NCBI GenBank assembly: GCA_036501845.1
Contig: DASXZO010000043.1
Span: forward strand, 1-27,087
DNA from: JBBREP01 sp036501845
GTDB lineage: Bacteria > Actinomycetota > Acidimicrobiia > IMCC26256 > PALSA-610
DNA length: 27,087 nucleotides
Direction: 5' to 3'
The notes under the pieces were generated by a model. It saw only the letters and a list, made by a program, of their open reading frames with translations. It was not told the DNA's origin and searched no databases. Positions 14,063-22,925 of the stretch are shown in pieces (the first letter of the stretch is position 1; each line of letters starts with the position of its first letter). The translations under genes and the position numbers were made by a program.

Positions 14063-15178
14063 ATGGCGATCCTGCAGCAACGCGATCCCGAGGTAGCGCG
14101 CGGCGCGCTCGAAGGATGGCTCGCGACCAAGCTCGACGGCGCGTCCGACATTGCGATCGAGGTGGCCGGCGCGAGCGAAGCGTCGGGCTTCTCGAGCGAC
14201 ACGATCATCTTCGACGCCACGTACACCCAGGCCGGCAAGCAGCGCCGTGAAGGTTTCGTGTGCCGCGCCGCACCGTTCGGCGAAGCCGTGTTCGAGGAGT
14301 ACGAGATCGGCCTGCAATACCGCGTGCTCGACGCGCTCGGCCGCAACTCTGATGTGCGCGTGCCGAACGTGCGCTGGCTCGAAGAGGATCCCGCGGTGCT
14401 CGGCGCGCCGTTCATCGTGATGGAGCGCCTGCACGGCAAGGTGCCGGGTGACAACCCGCCCTACACGCTTCCGCCCGACTGGATGCCCGACGCGAACGTC
14501 GACGGCTGGGTGCTCGCAGCCACACCCGAACAGCAACGCCGCATGTGGTTCGAAGGCATCGACCAACTCGTGAAGATCGCCAAGGTCGATTGGCGCGCGA
14601 TCGGACTCGCCGAACTCGACCGCACCGAATACGGCCGGCTCGGCCAGGAGCAACTGTTCGGCTACCAACGGCACTACTACGAGTGGGCGATGCGCAAGCG
14701 CGTGCCCTGCCTCGAGTACGCGTGGGAATGGCTCGCGGCCAACAAGCCCGACGACGACCAACTCGTGGGCCTCTCCTGGGGCGACAGCCGGCTCGGCAAT
14801 CTCATGTTCGACGCCGACTTCAACGTGCTCGCGGTGTTCGACTGGGAGATGGTGCGCATCGCCAATCCCGAATACGACTTCGCGTGGTACCTGTGGTTCG
14901 ACCACCACTTCACCGATGTGGTGGGCCTGCCGAAGGTGGCGGGCTTCCCGTCCGACGACGAGTCGATCGCGTACTGGGAAGACAAGATGGGCCGCAAAGC
15001 CGAGCACCTCGAGTGGTACACGGTGCTCACGATGGCCTACTTCGCCGCGATCATGGCCCGGGTGATGATCTCCAACATGGCGCACGGCGGCGACGTCGAG
15101 AGCACGGCGCCCATGGAGACGAACAACACCGCAACCCAAGCGCTGGCCAAACACTTCGGACTGGCTCCGCCTGAGTAA
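14063..15178 (+). CDS. Phosphotransferase family protein (aminoglycoside phosphotransferase fold)
   Basis: The 371-aa protein has the APH/ACAD10-like kinase fold: a nucleotide loop SGFSSDTIIF (41-50), hinge-like APFIVMERLHG (115-125), catalytic loop SWGDSRLGNLMF (238-249; Asp241, Asn246) and metal-binding VFDWEMV (258-264; Asp260). The usual HGD is WGD here, a variant shared with the second phosphotransferase in this window. Related proteins occur near fatty-acid and acyl-CoA genes and probably phosphorylate hydroxy-acyl or small hydroxyl substrates; the substrate here is unknown. A GGGGGGA tract lies about 10 nt upstream of the ATG. It follows the GNAT gene by 39 bp. Confidence 0.88.
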   Translation: MAILQQRDPEVARGALEGWLATKLDGASDIAIEVAGASEASGFSSDTIIFDATYTQAGKQRREGFVCRAAPFGEAVFEEYEIGLQYRVLDALGRNSDVRVPNVRWLEEDPAVLGAPFIVMERLHGKVPGDNPPYTLPPDWMPDANVDGWVLAATPEQQRRMWFEGIDQLVKIAKVDWRAIGLAELDRTEYGRLGQEQLFGYQRHYYEWAMRKRVPCLEYAWEWLAANKPDDDQLVGLSWGDSRLGNLMFDADFNVLAVFDWEMVRIANPEYDFAWYLWFDHHFTDVVGLPKVAGFPSDDESIAYWEDKMGRKAEHLEWYTVLTMAYFAAIMARVMISNMAHGGDVESTAPMETNNTATQALAKHFGLAPPE

Positions 15179-15200
15179 AAAGGCGCGCTGGCTGCTCCGG

Positions 15201-15206
15201 TAGCCT
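15201..15206 (+). promoter_or_regulatory. Possible -10 box of the typA gene
   Basis: TAGCCT lies 26 nt before the typA ATG in the 54-bp gap after the phosphotransferase gene, leaving a short leader that contains the GAAGG ribosome site. No good -35 element is seen. Confidence 0.3.
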
Positions 15207-15232
15207 GATCAGTCCCCCGACGAAGGTTTGTG

Positions 15233-17107
<1,875 letters not shown>

Positions 17108-17138
17108 TGCAAATCGGCTCGTGCCAGGAGGGACCCCA

Positions 17139-17537
17139 GTGATCCACGCAACCCGCCGCACTGCGGTGCTGATCGTCATGCTCGCCTTTGTGGCGGTCGG
17201 CTGCTCGAGGGGCGGTTCTGGGGACCCGACGGCCAAGGGCATGCGCTCGCGCGCAGATAGTTGGGGCAAATACGGCGTCACCCACACGGCGTCGACGGGC
17301 GTGACGAAGATCGAAAAAGGCACATGGAAGTGCACCGCGACCATCGACAAGGGCAAGAAGGTCGCCACCACGTCGTGCACCGGCACGGGCTCGGCCGGCC
17401 AGAAGGTGGCCTTGACCTCGTCGTCGACCTTCGACCAGCTCAAGAAGAAGAAGCGCGGCGCGTTGCCGGGCAACATCACGATCTCGGTCGACGGCGTGCA
17501 GAAGGCCACGCTCACCTGCGCGGGGACGGCCTGTTAG
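17139..17537 (+). CDS. Small predicted lipoprotein, unknown function
   Basis: The 132-aa protein starts at a GTG preceded by AGGAGG at 7-nt spacing, the best ribosome site in the window. The N-terminus is a signal peptide (RRTAVLIVMLAFVAV) ending in a lipobox-like AVGC, so Cys22 would be lipidated and the protein anchored outside the membrane. The mature part is Thr/Ser/Lys-rich with four more cysteines (65, 80, 127, 132), probably two disulfides. The repeated pattern W-K-C-T-A-T and L-T-C-A-G-T suggests a small beta-sandwich. I do not recognise the family. It lies 31 bp after typA and could be read through from it. Confidence 0.72.
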   Translation: MIHATRRTAVLIVMLAFVAVGCSRGGSGDPTAKGMRSRADSWGKYGVTHTASTGVTKIEKGTWKCTATIDKGKKVATTSCTGTGSAGQKVALTSSSTFDQLKKKKRGALPGNITISVDGVQKATLTCAGTAC

Positions 17538-17552
17538 CCGGCCGAGTAACTC

Positions 17553-17981
17553 TTAGCTTGAGCCGACCGACTGCTTGCTCGCTGTGGGTGTCGCTGGCGC
17601 GGTTCCCGCGACTGGCATCGGCGGGCCCGTCTCGGCCCACTTCTTCTTCTGCCATGGCAGCGGCGTGACGCGCGGCGGCGCGCCGTCGCGGCGGATCTTC
17701 TCGTAGAGCATGATCCCGCCCACCGGTCCGGTGAACAACGCGACCACGGGCCACCACCAGGCCCACTCGATCGACGGGAAGATCCAGCACACCATCACGG
17801 CGTAGGCGATGAAGATCCAGCCGTGGAAGAAGCCGAAGATCTTCGTGGCGGCCGAGTTCTGCCAGATCACGAAGCAGTAGAAGAGGCCGGCGTAGCCGAC
17901 CGTTTCGACGAGTGCAGTCCACCGCAGTTGCTGGGCCTTGCGGTCGAGCTCGGTACGGGGGTCGTCTGCGTACTGCGGCAT
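17553..17981 (-). CDS. DUF3817-family membrane protein
   Basis: The 142-aa protein has three to four hydrophobic segments in residues 20-95, including LVETVGYAGLFYCFVIW and FHGWIFIAYAVMVCWIF, which match the DUF3817 pattern with its conserved H-G after a Phe. A cytoplasmic Pro/Ala/Thr-rich tail follows. The function of DUF3817 is unknown. It is the last gene of the NrtR-NadD operon: its ATG is 12 bp after the NadD-like stop, with GGAG close to the start. The next gene on the other strand ends 15 bp away. Confidence 0.75.
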   Translation of the reverse strand: MPQYADDPRTELDRKAQQLRWTALVETVGYAGLFYCFVIWQNSAATKIFGFFHGWIFIAYAVMVCWIFPSIEWAWWWPVVALFTGPVGGIMLYEKIRRDGAPPRVTPLPWQKKKWAETGPPMPVAGTAPATPTASKQSVGSS

Positions 17982-17993
17982 TGCTCCGTGAGA

Positions 17994-18530
17994 TTACGAC
18001 CGCGCTGGCCACAGTCCCGATGCGGCGGCCTCGGGCAACATCAGATGCGTGGCGCCGTTTCGCACCTTCGTCGACGACACGCGCGTGTACTCGTCGTCGA
18101 TGAGGAGTAACTCAACGCCTGCGGGTACGTCACCGTCGCGCGGCGCCACCAGCACGCGCGGCGGCAGCTTCGCGAGCGCCGCAGCGTGCGCGGCCGCCGA
18201 GGCGTAGAACGAGGGATCGTGCAACTGGCGCCACTTGTCGGCTCCCACCACGAGCACGTCGTAGCCCTCGGCCAGGTCGCTCACGAGTTGATGTTCGCTG
18301 ACGCACACCGAAAGCCACGGCAATCGTTGCGCGACGCGCCGTAACACCTCGACCCGCTCCTCGAGCGTCGGGCGCACGAGGTCTTCCTTGCCGAGCGACA
18401 CTCGCGAGAGCACCAGGTCGACCCGGTCGAGCTGGGCCTGGCGCCGCGCCGACTGGGCCATCTCGAGATGCGCGACGGTCGGCGGGTTGAACGTGCCCGG
18501 CAAGATTCCGATTCGTGTGTCGCTGACCAC
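17994..18530 (-). CDS. NadD-like nicotinate/nicotinamide nucleotide adenylyltransferase family protein
   Basis: The 178-aa protein has a nucleotidyltransferase fold: GILPGTFNPPTVAHLEMA (8-25) corresponds to the GxFdPxHxGH loop but with T-V-A-H in place of HxGH. The C-terminal RVSSTKVRNG corresponds to the ISSTxIR motif. The reaction of the family is NMN or NaMN plus ATP to NAD or NaAD. The second histidine of the signature is kept, while the first His and the Gly are changed and the protein is rather short, so it may be a paralog of the housekeeping NadD. It starts at a GTG 5 nt after the NrtR-like gene's stop, which places it in an NAD-linked operon. Confidence 0.75.
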   Translation of the reverse strand: MVSDTRIGILPGTFNPPTVAHLEMAQSARRQAQLDRVDLVLSRVSLGKEDLVRPTLEERVEVLRRVAQRLPWLSVCVSEHQLVSDLAEGYDVLVVGADKWRQLHDPSFYASAAAHAAALAKLPPRVLVAPRDGDVPAGVELLLIDDEYTRVSSTKVRNGATHLMLPEAAASGLWPARS

Positions 18531-18535
18531 AGGAC

Positions 18536-19291
18536 TCAGTCGCTGGCGCTGCGCAGCAGCGGCGGGTGGAGACTGCGGGCCGCGCCGCGGCGGTAGAGCT
18601 GCGCCGGGCGGCCTTCGGTGGGCGCGGTGGTACCGGTCGGCTCGACGAATCCGGGTGTGCCGAGCACCTTGCGGCGGAAGTTCGCCTCGTGCAAAGGCAT
18701 GCCCCACACCGATTCGTACACGCGGCGCAGGTCGCCGAGCGTGAACGTGGCATCGACGAATGCCGCGGCGAGCGTCGTGTACTCGAGCTTGGCGCGCGCC
18801 CGCTCCACACCGTCGGCAAGAATCCGCGAGTGATCGGACGCGAGCGGCATGCCGTCGCGCGCGCCGAGCTCGGCGATCGCGAGGTCTTCGACCGCGAAGA
18901 ACCGCGCTTGGCGGGCGTCGTCGCCACCCTTGGGTTCCTGGGTGACCGCGCTGAACGCGAGGTACGCAACGGTGATCACGCGCATGCGCGGGTCGCGGCC
19001 CGGAGTGCCGTACGTCTTCAATTGCTCGAGCCAGTTCGCTTCGATCGCGACGCCGGTCTCCTCCGCGAGCTCGCGCTGGGCGGCGGCGTCGAGATCTTCG
19101 TCGACGTCGACGAACCCGCCGGGGAGTGCCCACATACCCCGGAACGGATGGTTCCCGCGCTCCACGAGCAGCACCGAAAGGCGCCCGCGGCGCACGGTGA
19201 GCAGCACGACGTCGGTGGTGACCGCGATGGGCGGGTAGGCGCGCGGGTTGTACGTGGCGAGGAACTCGTCTTCGGAGTCAGGATCCGCCAT
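18536..19291 (-). CDS. NrtR-like Nudix transcriptional regulator
   Basis: The 251-aa protein joins an N-terminal Nudix domain (about 20-150) to a C-terminal winged helix (about 172-235). The Nudix box is complete (59-81: Gly59, Glu65, Arg73-Glu74, Glu77-Glu78, Gly80). The C-terminal ATFTLGDLRRVYESVWG, NFRRKVLGTPGFVEPTG and RPAQLYRR are the NrtR winged-helix hallmarks. NrtR proteins control NAD synthesis genes and sense ADP-ribose or related nucleotides; many have lost the Nudix catalytic residues, whereas this one keeps them and could also hydrolyse an ADP-ribose-type compound. Its direct coupling to a NadD-like gene supports NAD regulation. TAGCCT lies 8 nt before the ATG, suggesting a leaderless start. 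Confidence 0.88.
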   Translation of the reverse strand: MADPDSEDEFLATYNPRAYPPIAVTTDVVLLTVRRGRLSVLLVERGNHPFRGMWALPGGFVDVDEDLDAAAQRELAEETGVAIEANWLEQLKTYGTPGRDPRMRVITVAYLAFSAVTQEPKGGDDARQARFFAVEDLAIAELGARDGMPLASDHSRILADGVERARAKLEYTTLAAAFVDATFTLGDLRRVYESVWGMPLHEANFRRKVLGTPGFVEPTGTTAPTEGRPAQLYRRGAARSLHPPLLRSASD

Positions 19292-19299
19292 GGGCGGTC

Positions 19300-19305
19300 A
19301 GGCTA
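19300..19305 (-). promoter_or_regulatory. Putative -10 box of the NrtR operon
   Basis: Minus-strand TAGCCT lies 8 nt before the NrtR-like ATG at 19291, in keeping with a leaderless or near-leaderless transcript. No Shine-Dalgarno is seen. Confidence 0.38.
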
Positions 19306-19315
19306 GGCACCTCGT

Positions 19316-19337
19316 TAGGATCTGACACACCGTCAGA
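19316..19337 (+). promoter_or_regulatory. Putative -10 and operator of the amidohydrolase operon
   Basis: TAGGAT (19316-19321) could be the -10 box. Overlapping its last base, 19321-19337 is the dyad TCTGAC-ACACC-GTCAGA, which would cover the transcription start. Dyads of this form are typical TetR-family operators in actinobacteria. It lies between the divergent NrtR-like and amidohydrolase genes, so either could be controlled by it. Confidence 0.5.
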
Positions 19338-19366
19338 TTTCCATCCGGTGTTGAGCGGAAGGCGCC

Positions 19367-20554
19367 ATGGACGAGCTTCCCAAGATCATCAGCGTCGACG
19401 ACCACATCGTCGAGCCCGCCCACCTCTGGCAGACGTGGTTGCCGGAGAAGTACCGGGCGGCCGGGCCTCGCAGCGAGCGCCGCGGCATCGGCACGATGCG
19501 CCACATCGGCGGCGGTACCTACGAGCAGACGTTCACCGACGACGGTCCGCCGGCCGACTGCTGGATCTATGAGGACCTCGTCTACATCAACAAGCGGCAC
19601 GTCGCCGCGGTGGGCTTCGAACGCGACGACATGAGCCTCTCGCCGATCACGTACGACGAGATGCGCCCGGGCTGTTACGACCCCAAGGCCCGACTCGAGG
19701 ACATGGATCTCAACTGGGTGGAGGCGTCGCTCAACTTCCCGACGTTCCCGCGCTTTTGCGGCCAGACGTTCACCGAGGCCAAGGACAAGGATCTCGCGCT
19801 GGCGTGCGTGAAGGCGTACAACGACTGGATGCTCGAGGAGTGGTGCGGCGACTCGGGCGGCCGGCTGATCCCGCTCATCATCGTGCCGCTCTGGAACGCC
19901 GAGCTCGCCGCGGCCGAGGTGCGCCGCAACGCCGAGCGCGGCTGTCGGGCCGTGTGCTTCAGCGAGATCCCCCCGCACCTCGGACTGCCGAGCATCCACT
20001 CCGGTCAGTGGGACCCGTTCTTCGTGGCGTGCGAGGAGACCGGAACCGTCATCAACATGCACATCGGTTCGTCGTCGAAGATGCCGGCCACGTCGGCCGA
20101 CGCGCCCACGGCCGTGGCCGCGTCGTTGAGCTTCAACAACGCGATGGCGTCGATGAGCGACTGGCTGTTCTCGGGCAAGCTCGTGCAGTTCCCCAACCTG
20201 AAGCTCGCGTACTCCGAGGGCCAGATGGGTTGGATCCCGTACATGCTCGAGCGGGCCGACGACGTGTGGGTGGACCATCGCGCGTGGGCCGGCGTGCGCG
20301 ACATCGTGCCCGAGCCGCCGTCCACTTACTACTACCGCAACATCTTCTGTTGTTTCTTCAAGGACCGCCACGGGCTCGCGAGCCTCGACGTGATCGGCGA
20401 GGACAACGTCACCTTCGAGACCGACTATCCGCACACCGACTCCACGTGGCCCGACACCAAGCGCCTCGCCGAAGAGATGCTCGAAGGGATCGCGCCAGAA
20501 GTGGTGTACAAGATCGTGCGCGGCAACGCGGAGCGCATGCTGTCACTCACTTGA
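19367..20554 (+). CDS. Amidohydrolase-2 family metal-dependent hydrolase/decarboxylase
   Basis: The 395-aa protein belongs to the ACMSD-like amidohydrolase group: DDHIVEP at 11-17 (His13), INMHIGSSS (229-237; His232), and FETDYPHTDSTWP (350-362; Asp353) give the metal and acid/base residues. The opening DELPKIISVDDHIVEP is characteristic of an actinobacterial subfamily found in catabolic clusters. It probably hydrolyses or decarboxylates a cyclic or acyl intermediate; the substrate is unknown. GGAAGG lies 5 nt before the ATG. Its TGA overlaps the TTG start of the following double-hotdog gene as TTGA, so the operon is probably translationally coupled. Confidence 0.9.
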   Translation: MDELPKIISVDDHIVEPAHLWQTWLPEKYRAAGPRSERRGIGTMRHIGGGTYEQTFTDDGPPADCWIYEDLVYINKRHVAAVGFERDDMSLSPITYDEMRPGCYDPKARLEDMDLNWVEASLNFPTFPRFCGQTFTEAKDKDLALACVKAYNDWMLEEWCGDSGGRLIPLIIVPLWNAELAAAEVRRNAERGCRAVCFSEIPPHLGLPSIHSGQWDPFFVACEETGTVINMHIGSSSKMPATSADAPTAVAASLSFNNAMASMSDWLFSGKLVQFPNLKLAYSEGQMGWIPYMLERADDVWVDHRAWAGVRDIVPEPPSTYYYRNIFCCFFKDRHGLASLDVIGEDNVTFETDYPHTDSTWPDTKRLAEEMLEGIAPEVVYKIVRGNAERMLSLT

Positions 20555-21393
20555 CCGACATCAGCCTTTATCCGCCCGAGGTGCATGTGCTGCGCGACCT
20601 CGAGCTCCAGGTGCAGCACGCGCGCGGCGAGAGCCGCGCGTGGATGCCGGTGAACGAGCACATGTGCAACGCCGCGGGTCGGGTGCGCCCCGGTGTGCTC
20701 ACGGTGCTGATCGACGCGATCTCCGGTGGCCTGGCGGCGTCGACCGCGGCACCCGACTGGATCGCGACGGCCGACCTCACGCTGCACGTCACCCAGCCGC
20801 TTGCAGCACCGGTCGATGGCGCTGAGCTCGAAGCGGTGGCGCGTGTGGCGCGTGCCGGCCGCACCACGGTCGTGCTCGAGACGGCAGTGTCGAGCGCCGG
20901 CGTTCCGGTGGCGGTGTCCACACTCACGTTCGGTGTGCTCCCGCGCCGCGAAGGCAATCCGGTGATGCCGGTTCGGGCCGACGTCGACGACGCCGACACC
21001 GAAGGCGACGCCGCCGGCCAGCCGCGCGAGATGTTCGTCGGTGCCGCGGGTGGGTTCACCCAGAATGCATACGAGTCGATCGGTTTCGTCGACCATGGCG
21101 ACGGCAACGTGGAGCTGCCGACGTCGGACTACATCGTGAACTCCATCGGCGGTGTGCAAGGCGGCGTGCTCGGTGCACTCGTCGATGCAGCCGCGTGCTC
21201 GGCGCTCGGCCCCGCGTTCGAGCTGGTCGACCTCCACCTCGTGTACCTCGCGCTCGCGCGGCGCGGTCCGATCACCACGTCGACGGATGTGTGGATCGCC
21301 GGCGACGACCACGCCACGGTGTCGGTCGACGTGCACGATCTCGGCGTGGGCCGGCGCACCACCGTCGCGACCGGGAGCGCGGTCAGATGGTGA
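20551..21393 (+). CDS. Double-hotdog PaaI-like thioesterase family protein (first of pair)
   Basis: The 280-aa protein holds two hotdog domains. The N-terminal one has AAGRVRPGVLTVLIDAISGG and ADLTLHVTQPL; the C-terminal one has SIGGVQGGVLGALVDAAACS and DLHLVYLALARRGP. Each shows the PaaI-type central helix (GxLxxLxDAA). The usual HGG is reduced to GV or QGG, so catalysis is uncertain; it may bind or hydrolyse an acyl-CoA. The start is taken as TTG 20551, overlapping the amidohydrolase stop as TTGA; a GTG at 20581 is an alternative. It ends inside the start of the next paralog. Confidence 0.78.
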   Translation: MTDISLYPPEVHVLRDLELQVQHARGESRAWMPVNEHMCNAAGRVRPGVLTVLIDAISGGLAASTAAPDWIATADLTLHVTQPLAAPVDGAELEAVARVARAGRTTVVLETAVSSAGVPVAVSTLTFGVLPRREGNPVMPVRADVDDADTEGDAAGQPREMFVGAAGGFTQNAYESIGFVDHGDGNVELPTSDYIVNSIGGVQGGVLGALVDAAACSALGPAFELVDLHLVYLALARRGPITTSTDVWIAGDDHATVSVDVHDLGVGRRTTVATGSAVRW

Positions 21394-22226
21394 AGCCCGA
21401 GCGTGCCCACGTGAACCTCGAGATTCCGAACGAGGAGGGGCGCGGGGTGGCGCGCTATCTCGACATGGAGGTGCGCGAGGTCACCGAGGGCGAAGGCCCG
21501 GTGCGCCTGCTCGGCACCGCCCATCCGTCGCCAACCGTGCTCGACGAGTCGGGCCGCATGCACATGGGCGTACTCGGCACGATGTGTGACGCGATCGGCG
21601 GGTTCTGCGGCGGCCTCGGTGCGCTGCCCGACGGTTGGGTGGTCACCACGAACATGATGTTGCGTTCGGCCGATCGACCCGTGGGCGCGGTGATCTCACT
21701 CGAGAGCGAAGTGCTGCGCGCCGGACGGACTGCGGTGGTCACCAACGTGCACGCGCACGACGACCATGGTTTCGTGGTGGGCGGCATCGTGCGGTCGGCG
21801 GTGCTCGTGCCCGAAGGCGGTCCGCCGCCGTTCGCGCGACCGGCGCGCCTCGATCTCGCCGGGCGCGGCGAGCAGTTCCTGCCCTTCGACACCTGGCTCG
21901 ACGCGCGCCCGCTCGCCGGCGACACGGAGGCGGGCGTCGAGATCGAACTGCGCGACGACTTCCGCAACCCGTGGGGAATCATGCACGGCGGCGTCACGAG
22001 CGCGGTCATCGACGCCGCCGCACGTCACGTCTTGGGGAACAGTTTTCATGTCGACGACGTGGTGATCCACTTCGTGGCGCCGGCGCGTGTAGGACCGGTC
22101 GTCGCCTACGTCACGGTGCTCGGCACCCGCCCCGACGGCACGGTGGTGCGCGTGGCCGTGCACGACCGCGGCAGCGACGACCGCACCGTGGCCTTTGCGG
22201 TGGCGACGGTCAGCTCGCGAGGCTGA
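21387..22226 (+). CDS. Double-hotdog PaaI-like thioesterase family protein (second of pair)
   Basis: The 279-aa protein is a second double-hotdog protein. The first domain has GRMHMGVLGTMCDAIGGF and TTNMMLRSADRPVG; the second has the canonical NPWGIMHGGVTSAVIDAAAR with an intact HGG, then DDVVIHFVAPARVGP. It therefore looks more likely to be catalytic than its upstream partner. GGGAG lies about 10 nt before the ATG, and the first 7 nt overlap the upstream gene. The two proteins could form one pseudo-oligomeric thioesterase acting with the amidohydrolase on the same pathway; this is inference. Its last 17 bp overlap the end of the convergent gene. Confidence 0.82.
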   Translation: MVKPERAHVNLEIPNEEGRGVARYLDMEVREVTEGEGPVRLLGTAHPSPTVLDESGRMHMGVLGTMCDAIGGFCGGLGALPDGWVVTTNMMLRSADRPVGAVISLESEVLRAGRTAVVTNVHAHDDHGFVVGGIVRSAVLVPEGGPPPFARPARLDLAGRGEQFLPFDTWLDARPLAGDTEAGVEIELRDDFRNPWGIMHGGVTSAVIDAAARHVLGNSFHVDDVVIHFVAPARVGPVVAYVTVLGTRPDGTVVRVAVHDRGSDDRTVAFAVATVSSRG

Positions 22227-22824
22227 CCGACGCGACTTTGGTGGGGCGAGCTCGGGCCGGGGTGGCCTCGATACTCGGCTCGTCGCGGTTGCGGGGGTCC
22301 ACGAACACGAGTCCGTCGAGCAGCGAGTGCGCGAGCGCGGGGGAGTTTTCGGCCTCCTCGACCGTGGTGCCGTCGGTGGCGGTCACGTAGCCGCGGCCCG
22401 ACCGGGCCTCGCAGCGCAGCTCGGCCACGCCGTCGCCGATCTCCACGTGCTCGGCCTTGGCCACGAGCGTGTCGGGCACACGCAGCAGCACCGATGGCTC
22501 GGCGAGCCACAGGTACCAGGCCGCGGGCGACGCGCCGAGCGCGATGCGGGTGCCGTCGGAAGTGCGCGCCGGGGTCCAGCGGATGAGGCGCACCTCTTCG
22601 GAGTCGGCGAGCATCGACGCGAAGCGGGCCACCTTCTTGGCCCCGTCGGTGGTGCCGGCCTTGGCGAGCGCTTCGCGGCGGGCCTTGGGCTCACCGGCGA
22701 GGCGCGCCCCGAGCCGGTCGAGCAGGTGGAAGCGGAGTACGGCGGCGCAAATCGCGGCCACTGCCACCACGACGATGGCGGCCCAACCGAGCGGCGGGAC
22801 AGCGGCAACTGCGGCTGTCGTCAT
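22210..22824 (-). CDS. Membrane-anchored protein of unknown function
   Basis: The 204-aa protein has one N-terminal transmembrane segment (about residues 10-32), then a charged helical region and a beta-rich domain with WYLWLAEPSVLLRVPDTL and VAELRCEARSGRGYVTATDG. I do not recognise the family. The ATG at 22824 has no ribosome site of its own. It overlaps as ATGA the stop of a 10-codon ORF that does have one, so it is probably translated by coupling. Its 3' end overlaps the convergent hotdog gene by 17 bp. Confidence 0.65.
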   Translation of the reverse strand: MTTAAVAAVPPLGWAAIVVVAVAAICAAVLRFHLLDRLGARLAGEPKARREALAKAGTTDGAKKVARFASMLADSEEVRLIRWTPARTSDGTRIALGASPAAWYLWLAEPSVLLRVPDTLVAKAEHVEIGDGVAELRCEARSGRGYVTATDGTTVEEAENSPALAHSLLDGLVFVDPRNRDEPSIEATPARARPTKVASVSLAS

Positions 22825-22853
22825 CGGTGCAATTGCACGAACGAGCGAGCCAT
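22821..22853 (-). CDS. Putative 10-residue leader peptide (MARSFVQLHR)
   Basis: An ATG with a strong site (GGGGAG, 6 nt spacing) opens a 10-codon ORF whose TGA overlaps the ATG of the membrane protein as ATGA. A perfect 12-bp palindrome, GTGCAATTGCAC (22827-22838), lies inside it. It may be a leader that couples or tunes expression of the next gene. Codon content gives no specific attenuation signal. Confidence 0.45.
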   Translation of the reverse strand: MARSFVQLHR

Positions 22854-22876
22854 CCCCTGCTCCCCTTACCAGTGAA

Positions 22877-22897
22877 TGCGCATCGTAACGACGCGCA
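22877..22897. promoter_or_regulatory. Operator-like dyad over a putative -10 box
   Basis: TGCGCATCGT-A-ACGACGCGCA is a 21-bp palindrome with one mismatch. On the minus strand it includes TACGAT, a good -10 box, placed so that transcription would start about 20 nt before the leader ORF. A protein bound here would block that promoter. Confidence 0.5.
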
Positions 22898-22925
22898 CGC
22901 AACAAGTGGGGGATGGGGTTTCCGG

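Noticed and set aside
13220..15154. 644-codon minus-strand frame across the methyltransferase, GNAT and phosphotransferase genes
   Set aside because: It covers three well-supported genes in antisense and shows no domain of its own.
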